From: Heliocidaris tuberculata
Taxonomy: Eukaryota; Echinodermata; Echinoidea; Camarodonta; Echinometridae
Direction of reading: 5' to 3'
Length of the DNA stretch: 64,000 nucleotides
Assembly: GCA_025618425.1 (NCBI GenBank)
Contig: CM046848.1
Span: forward strand, 24,121,455 to 24,185,454
The notes beneath the pieces are model-generated. The model saw nothing but the letters and a program-made list of their open reading frames with translations, ran no database searches and had not been told where the DNA came from. The position numbers and the translations under genes are program-made. This document shows positions 13,528 to 24,300 of this stretch, piece after piece; positions within the stretch are counted from its first letter, which is position 1, and every line of letters starts with the position of its first letter.

Positions 13528-13781
13528 CATTCTGCCTTCCTCTATTCTTTAATATCTTCATCTCCCGCTTTACTCTCATCTCTCTGGACTAGATCCGTAG
13601 TGTTTGTCTGCTGAATCTGAACGAAGGGAAGCCCAAGAATTGGCCCAGCGACCTCAAGGCCAGCATCATTGACCTCTTCATCCAGTCTGACCCTGACCTT
13701 CAAAAGGTGATACGGTCAAGGGAAGGTTTCTGGTCTTCTCTCATAGGGTTTTTCCAGTGGATTATGAGCCTGTTTAGGTGA
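125..13781 (+). CDS. Guanylate-binding-protein-like large GTPase, 5' part outside the window
   Basis: Seventeen coding exons join in one frame with GT-AG borders: 125-273, 721-807, 1173-1373, 1991-2084, 2590-2669, 3208-3345, 6261-6319, 7041-7170, 7440-7604, 7993-8083, 9769-9935, 10415-10489, 10738-10823, 11144-11192, 12140-12253, 12741-12824 and 13593-13781 (TGA). They give 651 residues. The first exons match the GBP/atlastin GTPase fold: FAVSALLSSYLIYNS, then FPPLLWVVQDF where GBPs have FPDFVWTLRDF, then LLGGPEMASLLNVLV resembling the GBP segment with SGG and NGPRL. The remainder is helical and charged, like the GBP helical region, but about 160 residues longer than in human GBPs. It ends in a hydrophobic tail (GFWSSLIGFFQWIMSLFR) rather than a CaaX box. 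GBPs hydrolyse GTP and assemble on membranes. The guanine-contacting Arg of the RD motif is Gln here. The P-loop exons must lie before position 1. Family is fairly sure; the exact orthologue is unknown. Confidence 0.85.
454..481 (+). repeat. Poly(C)-(CT)n microsatellite
   Basis: A run of C passes directly into a CT dinucleotide run inside the first intron seen of the GBP-like gene. Confidence 0.9.
1407..1428 (+). repeat. C-run/T-run homopolymer junction
   Basis: About ten C followed by about eleven T, a few tens of bases after the exon ending at 1373. A very similar C-run/T-run lies at 7381-7399 in another intron of the same gene. Confidence 0.85.
4407..5128. repeat. Repeat element with (CCGT)n core and four 147-bp tandem units
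   Basis: The block opens with a T-run and GTCCCCGCCGAACGAAGTAC, passes through (GT)n and (CCGT)n, then carries four copies of a 147-bp unit. ATGCTACTTC recurs at 4541, 4688, 4835 and 4982. Each unit contains GATTGTTTTATCTGATA, GGGGGCTTCCAAACTTCTAC and ATGCAAATTTATGCAAATTT. It lies in the 2.9-kb intron 3346-6260 of the GBP-like gene. The opening motif resembles dispersed repeats common in marine invertebrate genomes, from memory. Confidence 0.85.
5742..5969. mobile_element. 228-bp palindromic MITE
   Basis: The two halves are near-perfect inverted copies of about 105 bases: TAGATATGAACATAGGAGG at the left and its reverse complement at the right, meeting around CCTACAAATG near 5855. TA at both ends fits a TA target duplication as in Tc1/mariner-type MITEs. 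It has no coding capacity. Confidence 0.85.
6355..6990. repeat. Degenerate AAGACCACCTGT-type repeat
   Basis: Segments near 6360-6550 and 6890-6990 alternate ACCTGTATA-, GACCA- and TGTTTCCCTTGAACAG-like motifs. Related sequence occurs near 28676-28740, at 43140-43310 (opposite strand) and at 56780-56870. Units are strongly diverged and the boundaries are approximate. Confidence 0.4.
8302..8475 (+). mobile_element. SINE with 7SL/Alu-domain-like 5' part, copy 1
   Basis: Carries GTTGTGGCGTGCGCCTGTAA and TCCAGCTAAC at the 5' end, then a Pol III B-box-like GGTTCGAGACT at 8369-8379, a family-specific 3' part, and a short CA tail. It lies in intron 8084-9768 of the GBP-like gene. CCCCAATTGGGG-like sequence at both edges may be a degenerate target duplication. 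Two other copies lie at 37001-37190 and 42893-43083. Confidence 0.8.
8476..9508. other. Intronic DNA without recognised genes
   Basis: AT-rich intron sequence of the GBP-like gene between the SINE and the dead exon copy. I see only a T-run near 8862 and short AT-rich simple sequence, nothing coding. Confidence 0.5.
9509..9573 (+). pseudogene. Dead tandem copy of the GBP-like exon at 9769
   Basis: This stretch repeats the first part of the real exon at 9769-9935, including the preceding acceptor TTATTCAG. Relative to the real exon it lacks 5 bases after the third codon position, so the normal frame reads GGT TTC TGA and stops. No good donor follows, and similarity fades after about 65 bases. 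It reads as an exon duplication that decayed. Inclusion in mRNA would truncate the protein. Confidence 0.75.
11609..11884. mobile_element. MITE family A, copy with internal duplication
   Basis: The ends form inverted repeats (CCTGAATTCACAAAAGAGG at the left, CATGAATTCGGGCC at the right). The interior has GGTTTAAACCTCC-like arms and CATTGGACATGGGGACATGC. A 91-bp block is repeated (AAACGCATT at 11692 and 11783). Related copies lie at 28119-28251 and 35931-36130. Confidence 0.8.
12335..12639. mobile_element. MITE with GGCCCGTATTCT termini
   Basis: The left end GGCCCGTATTCTCGAAAGGC and right end ACTTTCAAGAATACGGGCC are inverted repeats that continue as CTAACTTAAGCC against GGCTTAACTTAG. The interior has no coding potential. 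It lies in intron 12254-12740 of the GBP-like gene. A shorter relative with GTATTCTTAACT ends is at 55346-55560. Confidence 0.8.
13186..13524 (+). repeat. Long pyrimidine array (CT)n with C-runs
   Basis: Blocks of CTC, (CT)n and a C-run spread over about 340 bases, with ATACATTCCC(C/T)ATTTCTTTCTTTCC repeated near 13278 and 13430. The array lies less than 70 bases before the last exon of the GBP-like gene and may merge with its polypyrimidine tract. Open frames across it are low-complexity artefacts. Confidence 0.9.
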
Positions 13782-14041
13782 TAATTCAGGATTAAGTGAT
13801 AGTTTAAAGATTTAATACTGATCACATAATGTGCTAAGGCACCTCACAAATGCCCCAGTCCCACTAACAGCAAAATAGAAACAAAACAAAACAAAACTAT
13901 GCACTACACATAGGCAACAGTTTTTTTTTAATTATTGCCAATTTGTATGTGAAAGGTGTAATTGCATGGTAGCCCTATAAAATATTTCTATTATTTCATA
14001 AGATTATGAGTGATATAATTGTTCAACGATGACATCACTGA

Positions 14042-14047
14042 AATAAA
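14042..14047 (+). terminator. Candidate poly(A) signal of the GBP-like gene
   Basis: AATAAA lies about 260 bases after the stop codon at 13781. Further AATAAA copies occur near 14900 and 15003, so the true 3' end is not settled from sequence alone. Confidence 0.4.
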
Positions 14048-14348
14048 ACAAGATATTACATGTAAAGAACTTAATGAAAAGTGTGATAGTGTTAAGTGTA
14101 TATAGTTTATTGTGTTTGTTGTATTAAGTACATGTATCAGTCTATGTTTACCATTTCGAAAGCAGAACTTGTATTTCTATGTCGTTTATTGCCATAACAG
14201 GTACTTTTTTCTTATACCATATGATAACACAGGCAGTAATGAATCTTCTCATCAATATAGACATGTTAGTTTACTCCCAGATGCATTACGTGAAGTATTG
14301 AGGCGATTGTCATTTAAATTATTTTCCCCAGTCATCATTTTCAAACCT

Positions 14349-14499
14349 GCACCCTGTTTCATAAAACTTGTTAGCAATAACAACTAACACATATCTATGA
14401 CAAATTTGTTCTAAGCCAATGAAATTCAATGATTTCAGTAGCTTATAACAATTATCTTAACTTGTTATTGATAAACAAGTTTTATGAAACAGGGCCCAG
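14349..14499. mobile_element. MITE family B (CCCTGTTTCATAAAACTTGT), copy 1
   Basis: About 150 bp with inverted ends: ACCCTGTTTCATAAAACTTG at the left and CAAGTTTTATGAAACAGGGC at the right. The interior has ATGACAAATTTGTTCTAAGCC. Two more copies lie in GOLGA1 intron 20302-21213. Confidence 0.85.
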
Positions 14500-15260
14500 A
14501 TGTAATGTTAATACCTATCAGTGATGATAAACATTGATGGCAATTACTCTGCTCAAGAAGTACTTCATTTCCAAAAAGAGTTTCTTTATTGACAGACATG
14601 GTGCAATTGATCATGATTATTATTTCATGTAACAGATCGCATCATATTGTATTGTATTAAATCTGTGTAGTGTAAAAAAATATTTATATGTGTGTTATCA
14701 TTAAGTTTAAATTCATGCATTATCCTGAAAATATGTGAGATTGTATCTTTCCAAGAAATAGACAGTTAGGCCCGTGATATATTTTACAATATTTTTGCCT
14801 CGCATATTTGCTAGCTATTGTTGGATGCTGTGATATATGAAAAGAAAATCTTCATAGACTTAAAAACAATAGTATTCCAAACTGTCATTGTTCACATCTA
14901 AATAAAGAAGCATACATGAAAACAGAAGTTTTTCATTTGCTTGTAGAAGTATGGATGCATGGAGACATTTCGTCCATACCCTGTATTCTCGTAAAAGTAC
15001 TGGAATAAAACTGAGATTTGTTTGTACATAATCTGATGTAATTGTGTTGTTATTGTGTCTGCTGGAGAAATACTTTATATACTTTATGGAATTGAATAGA
15101 AAATGATGGATAAATTATAAAACAAAGAGATGAACTGTTCTTTAAACAAGAACAAACCACTGACAAAAAATGAAAATTATTAGCTAATATATAGTTTGAC
15201 CTGAATATTTCATTCAAGACTTCAGGTTTTTGTATCAATGAAAGGTCAATATCCCGCGCA

Positions 15261-15261
15261 A

Positions 15262-15303
<42 letters not shown>
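15261..15303 (+). repeat. (CT)n microsatellite
   Basis: Near-perfect CT dinucleotide run with one CTTT interruption, in the gap between the GBP-like gene and GOLGA1. Confidence 0.9.
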
Positions 15304-15304
<1 letters not shown>

Positions 15305-15676
15305 TGTCATTGCTCTTTCCATATTTTAGTCCTTTTTTTCAGTTTGATTTTTTTCTGCCTTTCTTTAAGGGAGAGGGAAGAGGGAGGGTAGCATTAAATT
15401 ACAGACTCCCTGCCCCCCCCCCCAACAATTTGAAAGAAATATATAAAACTAAAAACCAGAGGGAAATGCAACAGAAAGGAGATCGATATTCAACAGTTTT
15501 GCAAATAATCAACCGCTGGGTTATTATTAGAAATTGAACACATTGCAGAAAAAATGAATGTGAAACTAGCTAGCTTCATTTGAAAACTAATCTTGCTCTG
15601 GGATGTCGGCATTGCTCCTTGATGTTGACCCGGGACTGTCCCAAAACACGGATGACCTCATCATGCCCTTGTTGGA

Positions 15677-15684
15677 TGACGTCA
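15677..15684. promoter_or_regulatory. Consensus CRE palindrome in the probable GOLGA1 promoter
   Basis: TGACGTCA, the full CREB/ATF site, lies about 60 bases before the donor of the putative first exon of GOLGA1 (15746). The surrounding 15590-16110 is richer in CpG than the neighbouring DNA, as expected of a promoter. Function is inferred from motif and place only. Confidence 0.45.
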
Positions 15685-16919
15685 TCGGAAAACAAGTCTG
15701 AGGAGATTCCGTCTGAGTTGGCATTTCCAACATGGCCGAATTCTGGTAAGCGACTGTTTCAATCAAGCGAATGTTTCGCTGTTTGTATAATTTTTTATTG
15801 ATTCAGTAGTAGTTCTTTTTGTTGAAAACACAATTCCTTCTTATATCTTGTAGTGTTCGCGTGTATGGCACTAAAGCTTCGGTAAATATAGAAAACGGTT
15901 TGTTTAAGAATATCGTTTTATCGTTGATGTGCAGCTGCTATTTTGACTGTGTGCATGTGTGTGTCTGATTCTGTGATTGACGAGAGCGAGTGAACGGTAG
16001 GCCGCGCCTACGAAGTGGGGAAGCGTCGGCTGCCTTGCCCTTGGTCGACTGGTTTGGCATGTTTGGGAGACATGGGTATGATGGGGCGCGGCTCGATAAA
16101 AACAATTTCTCTGATTTCGATAGTGGTTGATATCCGTTCATATTCAAACAAAGACACCTTCTAACCTAAATCTACATACATGCATGTTGGCAACATTTTT
16201 GTAGGAGCATTTTGATAATTGATTTGAGATGGTGAAACGACAAAAAAACAAGACAGAGTCTGAGATTTGCATGATTTGAAAAGTTTCAATTTTGTCACCA
16301 ACTCTGAACACACTCTGGACTTTGACATTTTTTTGGTGATGTCAGTACTGTGTCATTTGATATTTTGTAGATCAATCACTGCAATTTTGGGGTTTTTTTT
16401 TTGGGGGGGGGGGGTTTTGCTGCTGATAAATTATTGAGTAGAATGATGGAGCGAGCATTCATCTCACAATCAGTGTGATCAGGGATACTAATTTTAGTGT
16501 GTTGTATGCAAGATAGATCAACGTGCAATATGTCAAGGCGTCAGTTTGCGTTTTCACATTTTATTTAATATGCCAAATAAATCAAAATCCCTTTGACTTG
16601 TTTTGCTTGCATTTCATGGGCTTCATTCATTAGGAGATGGAACTGACCGTGTGGCATGATGTGCAATGATGTGTCCAGTGTTCTGTTCCTGAATTCAGCT
16701 TCGCAACTCATGCTCTTGTGTATTGTATTGTCATGTTACACATTTGGGAAAATAGTCTACATGTAATCAGTTTTTCAGGTGCAAACTGATGGTTGTTATT
16801 TCTGTAATCTTTGCAGAATGATTGATAAGTTGATTCATTATATGTTGGTTAGAATGCCCTCAATAGCAGTTGCTCCACTATACCCACTCACACTTATGCG
16901 AGGTTATTGGAGATAACCC

Positions 16920-17251
16920 AACTATACAACTCATAATATACCCAAACATTGCCAAACGTTGTGTATCCGGACAGGTTGGTTATGTGGACAGGTCACCTTT
17001 GAACAGTAAATAGAACAATTTTTCATGCACACTGTCATTAATCTTTCGCAAGATATGTTAACAATACATGTATTATGAATTGCAAACATGTATCAAAAGA
17101 TTTCAGTGTTGCTTGATGCTTATTTTTCGTAAAATCAAAGACCAAAATTGACGGGTTCATTGTTGTTCGGTGTCCGGACACACAACCCCCGATCATACAT
17201 GTGGTAGCAAGCATGTAATCCTATCTCTTCAATATTATGAGTTGTATAGTT
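16920..17251. mobile_element. Foldback element with perfect 20-bp terminal inverted repeats
   Basis: AACTATACAACTCATAATAT at 16920-16939 is the exact reverse complement of 17232-17251. A second, inner inverted pair carries TTGTGTATCCGGACAGG and TGTCCGGACACACAACCCC. The element is 332 bp, has no coding frame, and lies in the first GOLGA1 intron. Its transposon class is not recognised. Confidence 0.75.
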
Positions 17252-17533
17252 TGATTATTACAGGATGGAGTTAAGAGATTATCGCTCGAACCTCTTCTCA
17301 TACAGTTATATCCCTAGCCATGTGGGCGTAGGGGAAGGCATTACATACCTAGCCAGCACTGAGTCAATCCAAATTTCCTGTTTGAGATCCTAATCCTTGC
17401 GCTTAAATCTAAGGCTTCCTCCCTTCTCTCCTAGCCTTCTCCCTTGTACTAATGAGGTATCATTGTTAACCACCCATGTATTTTTGATAATTAGGATTTA
17501 TTATTGTGCTCGTACTTAACCTTGGCACCATCT

Positions 17534-17539
17534 GCTCCC

Positions 17540-17599
<60 letters not shown>
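17534..17599 (+). repeat. Poly(C)-(CT)n microsatellite
   Basis: About a dozen C followed by about 25 CT repeats, in the first intron of GOLGA1. Confidence 0.92.
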
Positions 17600-17601
<2 letters not shown>

Positions 17602-18330
17602 ATTGCCCTATTCCTCCTTCTTTTTATCTCCTCTCCCTCCTGACCTCTTTCCCTATATTCCTCCTTCTGTTTTTTTCTGTCACTCACTCTTTCTCTATCC
17701 CCCATTTTTTGCCCCACTGTCTTATTTTGATTTTTTTGTTGTTGAAATGTCAAGTTTACCGGTAATTTGATTAGGTATGCTCTGAAGTAAATTGAAGTAA
17801 ATTGCAGTGGAACTTGTGTTGATATTTCAGATGAAAAGAAATGACTTAGTTTGGTATGATGTATCATTTATGTAAGAAATGCCAATGTAGCAGAAGTAGT
17901 GGAGTTTCAAGGTAGTGCATTTCATTGTGTTTGTTATTAGTCTACATTATACGTACTGTATTTTTATTTGTATTATCTCATTTTCTCTTTGTTATTATGT
18001 ACTGTATCATTATCAAATTTCTTGCTCTTTATCTCTAGCCTGTATTTTTTCATCTACTTGCAGATAATTAGTTGGATTGAGACCAAGGTTCCATATTTTT
18101 TAGACGGTTGCTTGCAATACTGCCATTTCCCTCTTCCTGGGTCAATAAACAGACAGACAATCCTGCCCTACTGTATTCACCAAGCAATTGCCTGAGCAAA
18201 TGGGAATGGTGTGTTAGGAACAGTGTGCAGAAAATTGAATTTTGCTGTCACATAGAATGTGAAATTTGAGTAAAGAGTGGATAAGTACTCAACCGAAGTG
18301 TAGTGGAGGATCAAGCTCACTGTTGAAACC

Positions 18331-21300
18331 ATGTTTGCCAAATTGAAGAAGAAGATTGCCGAGGAGGAAGGGGTGCCGGAAGGAGAGCTGAAGCGTAGTA
18401 CCAGTCAAACCGGAGGAGGACCAGCAGGGAGGAGAGAGAGTCTGAGGAGGGCAGGTGAATCGTCTTCCAGCCTTAACTCCTGGGGGAGTACATCGAGCCT
18501 GAGTGGGGCATCTGCTGCTGCTCCTCCCAAACAGGTATGGAACTTAGAAGATTGTCTTAAGCTAAGCTAGGAATAATCTCATTTTCGCGTCATGCCTTGA
18601 AACTTGAACATCATAGTTTTGTTTTGCATATGTACATTGAAGATAGCAGAACATTGTCTTTTTGGAACAGTTGTTCATTGTACTCATAATTATGTATCAT
18701 ATGCAGAAAGGTAGAGAGGCTCTATTAAAGCTGTATCATTCAACAAAGAGTTAACACCCTTCTGGCTCTCAACAAATGATATGCAAGATAAAAGAAATGG
18801 TGATAATCTCATTTAAAATACCATAAAAAAATATTTTCACCAAACAGAATTATCATTTGAACATTTGAAAATCAATATAATTTTTTTGATTTTTTTTTTT
18901 TACAGGAGCAAAAAATGATTATTTTTCATATTAATTTCTTGGGTGGTTTTCTCTAGTACATTCTAATAAAAATTTATATCCAATTCAACTATTTTCACAA
19001 CCATGGCAAAATGCTTGATAGTACCTTTAAATTTCTGTTAGGCATTTTTTTCCTTCTGAGTTTGGACAATGAACTAGTGAATCTGTGACTCTCAATGTCC
19101 TTTTCCTCCATACAGAATGATGTTAGTGCCAAAGTTGAGAAACTGCAGACAGAGATCACCAAGAAAGATGAGACGATACGAAAGCTGGAATCTAAGCTGG
19201 ACGAATACTCCTTACTCTTGAAAGAAGCCGTCAGAGATAAAGAGAAATCTCAGCTCCTTCTAGACAAACATCAAGAAGGTACAAGTACATCCCGTGTTGT
19301 ACTTTAAACATTCATCTAAATTTTTATGCAACTTTTTAAAAAAATATCATATTTTGTAAATTATAATGTACATGTATGTTCAGATACTAATGCTCTCAAT
19401 CGGATGCCAGAAGGAAGGCCTGTGGGTCATGATCATTTAGTTGACTTGTTCCTTTTTTCAAAGTTATGCAAAATTATACAAAAGTGAACATTCAAGAGTT
19501 GACTTTTGAGTTTTAATTCACTTTTTGGACCATTGTTAGACTTTTCATAAGGTAATATAAATGGGTCCAAAGTTCACAACACAAGTACTTGTTTCAGGAA
19601 GGAACACTACATGTAGTTATTAGCAGTCCAAACATTCTTTGCTATTGTGATTGAATATTTCCTTAATATCATTGATGTTTAGATTCTAGGGCAGCATTGC
19701 ACAGAACCATCATATGTCTAAGTTTGCTGACATCCCATTGCTGCTCATGTTATTTTTCTTACACATGATTCAGTAGAATGTCAGTAAACTTAAACCATCA
19801 TCTCATGGGAATGTTTGTTTAAATTTAATGAACTACTGGTTGATTCTCAGGGTTAACCATTTCTTAAAATAACTAAAATAAATCATAATACTAATCTGAC
19901 TCTATTTACAGAGGATTATCTGATCGGTAGATTTCTATTAGAAATCATTTTCTGATTACAGTGACTGTGAGACTTTTCCCTTCTTCTGTTGGCTTCAGCA
20001 GACAAGCAATGATGTCTGACGAAACTAGCCTCTATATGACTGTCTGACCTACACTTTCTCCAGTTAGTTATGTCAGTCTTGAATTGCCCATCTGAAAAAG
20101 CCTACAGCAAGTCTCATAGTAATTCCATTCAATCTTGAATATGGTACTCAATTTTCATCCTCCATTCCAGATGCCTCAAGGAGAGTCCAGGAGATTAACG
20201 AGGAGTTCCAAGTGAGGAGAGCAAAGATGGCAGACAAACTCAGCCTAGCAATCAAAAAGAAGGAAAATGAACTCCACGATAAGATGGTGGCTCTAGAAAG
20301 CGTAAGTATTCAGTCTCTAAATACAAAGTTTCACAGTTATTTTCACATATTAATTTTTGGCGAGTAATTCATCTTTTTTTACCCAGGTACATGTACATGT
20401 AGCGTAGTAAGTAATTAAAACACTTTTTACATTAGGGCCTTGCACTCAAAAACACATGAAAATATAACACATTATGTGGATAAGAAAGTGATATATTGCA
20501 AATGGTGAAATATTACCACAGATGGACATTACAAAAGTGAAACATTTGCACATATCCAGTATGATTTTAAGCAGAGTTTAATAGAGAATGCAGCATGTCC
20601 CTGATTTATGCTTAGATCAGTCTTTATTGCGATAAACTGCTACGGGACATATTTTCACGGATCTGGCATTTCCTTTGCGTACTATTATCAAACCAGGGCC
20701 CTGTTTCATAAAACTTGTTAGTAATAACAATCGCTGCAGATCTATGACAAATTTGTTCTTAGCCAATCAAATTCAAGGATTTCAGTAGCTTATAACAACT
20801 ATCGCAACTTGCCATTGATAACAAGTTTTATGAAACGGGGCCCAGAAGTAATCTCATTCTCATTTGTTTAATAGCATTAATTACATTGTAATTCAATCAG
20901 TGTTATGAATTTAGTGTTTATATTGGCTCCCATTGACACAGTGGGAACAGGAAGACCTGGGGCCCGTTTCATAGAACTTCTTATCAATAGCAAGTTACAA
21001 TAATTTCTATAAGCTACTGAAATCCTTGAATCTGATCGGCTGAGAGCAAATTCGTCATAGAAATGGGGCAGTTGTTATTGATAACAAGTTTTATGAAACA
21101 GGGCCCAGAAAGCTGACCTCTAGATCACTTTTTTTATGTGGGAGGGGATCATACACATGTAGTATAGGTCTGTCATGTCGTGTCAAATATTTTCCCCCTT
21201 TTGAACTTTGCAGGAAAATGCAGATCTTCAGGAAAAACTCAAGAAGTCAGAGATGCAGAAATTTATGAAAAGAGAAGATAATGATGAACTACAAGGCTTC

Positions 21301-24300
21301 CAAATACAAGAACTTGCCAAAGTCAAGCATATGGTGATTTTTACTTCCTTAGATTTATATTCCTAGTTATCAGTGTTATAAATAGTAAATTAAATCTTGA
21401 GTTCAGATATTGGAACAGACATGGCTAAATGCTATTCTGTCATGATGTAAACAGATTGTTTTGACCAGCCTAATTTATTATAACTGATTGAAACTCTCTG
21501 TTGCAAAACATTTGATCACATATGTTATCTTTCAGCATTTTTCAATTTCCCAGTAGTAAGGTATTCTTGTATGGTTGGTATTGTTTACTGTTTCCAGTTC
21601 ATAGTCTACTCCATAAATGCAAGGCAACATTTGATAACTTATTTAGGCCATTGTCATATCTTTTCATTCAGTATAATCTTGTCTTGATTTAATTTGTTTG
21701 TGTGATTTTTTTTTTTTTTTTTACAGTTTGTAAACAGTCAAGAAGAACTGCATAAATGCAAAGCAGACCTGGACCACACAACTGAAAAGCTTACAGAGAA
21801 GACCAGACAATTATCTACCATAGAGATGGACCTCCAAAGCACCCAGACAAGCCTAGCCTCTGTGACCAAAGAAAGGTATGACCAGGAAATAGTTATGGTA
21901 TTCTTAAAGCCTTCTTACAGTAGTGGCAACCACCTCCTTCCATAATAAAATGAAATTGCGCTGTCAGTTTTCTTTGAATTTAGTTGATGAATACTAGTAG
22001 CAAGATACTTAGAATATGAAGCTTCTGCAAATCAGTAGTATAATAACATATATTCACAACTTTCAAAATTTGTAAACAATTGCCATTTTTAAGGCCAGAA
22101 ACTTGGACGCAGGAGGTTGTTATTACCATAATTCCAAACTACATTTGACTTTTAATCATTTTCTTCTTCTTTTTCTTCATTATCCAGGGATGATTTCTTG
22201 AAGGAGAAGACGGAACAATCCAATCTTGTCCGTAAGCTTGGCAAGGAGAAGACGGCTTTAGAGGAAGCCATGAACAGTATATCCAAAGAGAACCAAGAGG
22301 TAAGGACTAGGTAGAATCAGATCAGTGAGACAATAGCAAGCTGGTAGAATCTTTGTACCAGTTGTACAAAGCAGTTAGTCTAATTAATCTGCAGAATGCT
22401 ATGCCAGAAATAACTTAGAATGGACCCCATTGAAAGTGCATGTTACATATAGATGATTTTACCTGTCTTTATTAGGTTCCTTTTAGGTTATAGATAGTAA
22501 ACAGACCCATAAAATAGACAGCATTAAAGTTTGTGTCTTTTGTGAATGTAGAATAACCCTTTCGTGACAGGAATTATTTAAGGGCTAAATCGATCACATT
22601 TTTTTCTTCAAATTGGCAACAATTTTTTTTTTTAATGCTAATATACATGGTTCTAATAAAATGTATTGTCTTTGAAAATAACATACACGGTTTGGAACTT
22701 TGACGAAAAGTTGAAAAATTGTCAATTTGGATAAAAAAACAATAATTTTGAACCTCTCAATGTGTTGCCAATATAAGGATTTTAAAGCTTATTTTCCTTT
22801 CTAAAATTCCTGGCATCAAATGCCATATGGTCATGCAACAAAAATAGACAGTGTGTGCAGAAATTTTTGCTCTTTCTACTTGTGTTACTGGTATATTTTG
22901 GGGGGCTCTGAATCAAAAGTTATTGAGCCAAACCACAAAATGTGGTCAATTGTCTGGAAAGGGATAAATGAGCTTCTGTCAGATGAGCGAATAGTGCATG
23001 TGAAATACACCGCTTTGGATTTCCTCATTACTGTGCCATGTATAATAATAATAATTATTACTTCACAGTGGTGGGTAAGCCTTTAAAACTTAAAATTATT
23101 GGAGTTTCATATTCATAAGTTTCAGTAGGTTGCTGTTTAATTGCATTTCCATAAATTTCCATTTATTGAAAAATCAGATTGTAGCATCATTATGATTGCT
23201 ATGTTTAAAGGGTCTGTAATGAATATTTAGAAGAAATATACAAATTTCCCCTCAATATACCAGGTTTTATGTCATTTATAAAAAGATATTGATTAAAACA
23301 TTGTTATAAAGTGTATGTTTTCAAGAATTTCTCATGTGCATGATGATCATTTAGATTTTATATCACATGCTGTTTATGACTTTTGTAGCTAGTAAAAGTT
23401 CACAGGTACAATTTGTTTCTTGTTAGGTTTTGTGATGTGAATAATTATAATTGATTTAGTCTTGTTGGAAAGATGAATGTTACTTTGATGAGAAACTTGC
23501 ATGACAAAATGTTTTTTGTTTCATTATCCTGTATCTGCATTTTATGCATGCTTAATGAGAGTCACCTATATTTCTACAAACAATAATCTCCTGCAAACCT
23601 CCTCAAGCAAACTTTTTAAACCTGAATAATTCTTACCATTGTATAACATGCTTCAGATATCTTTCATGCATCAGAAAAACTGACATCAGTTATTTTGTTA
23701 ACATTTTCATATTGGAGCTCACAATCAAAAGGACGTTATGGCTATTGAAAATACATAGTCATAATGCCCTTTTGGAACTGAACTGAAATTTTGTTATATA
23801 AATGTTCATGTTTATATATCCCTTTCATGTGGGGAAAATCACTGGTGAAATATTGTGATTAACTTTAAAAAGTGAATTGGTGTTTCTCACATTCATTGTC
23901 AATGTGAAATTATATGTACATGTTGAGGTGGGGAAGAGGCTTTAACTTTATGATACATGCAGCTTGAAAATGCAGGCATTTCAGAATAAAATCTGTGGGA
24001 TATCGGGGGTTAGCTGTATCCATGTAACATATTGACCATGACTTCTTCTAAGTACTATTTCATCTCTAACATTTATACTCTTTCATGGTACATTATTCCC
24101 CCATTGTTCTCCTTGTTATCATATTTATCTCATTGGTATTACACTTTCCGTTATATAGTTTACTGATAATATCATGGGTTTGCATTTTGTTTCGTTATGA
24201 TACTTTTATCTTCATTTTGCTCCGTCTGTATACTAATATATCTGATCCACCCACCAACTCTCATCCTTCCAGAGATTTCAATTATTGCATTTTGTTATGA

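Larger units (their letters stand above)
13782..15590. other. 3' UTR and intergenic gap between the GBP-like gene and GOLGA1
   Basis: No coding exon was recognised. The stretch holds the likely 3' UTR of the upstream gene, a 150-bp foldback MITE at 14349-14499, a CT microsatellite at 15261-15303 and otherwise unremarkable AT-rich DNA. Confidence 0.6.
15690..18330 (+). promoter_or_regulatory. GOLGA1: GOLGA1 spliced 5' leader
   Basis: A probable non-coding exon ends at 15745 (TTCTG then GTAAGC). A good acceptor, TCTACTTGCAG, ends at 18063, which gives a second leader segment of 267 bases before the ATG at 18331. ATG at 15732 would read ATG GCC GAA TTC TG joined to A across the junction, making a four-codon upstream ORF. 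Exon 2 carries a second short ORF at 18200-18217 and a bare ATG-TGA at 18257-18262. The transcription start is not determined, so the left boundary is approximate. Confidence 0.5.

Noticed and set aside
13087..13614. Overlapping open frames in both strands rich in Ser/Leu or Arg/Glu
   Set aside because: They are translations of CT/GA microsatellites; similar frames at 31950-32535 and 54635-55074 have the same cause.
15938..16147. Minus-strand open frame in the CpG-rich region near the GOLGA1 promoter
   Set aside because: Composition reflects the promoter region; no recognisable domain.
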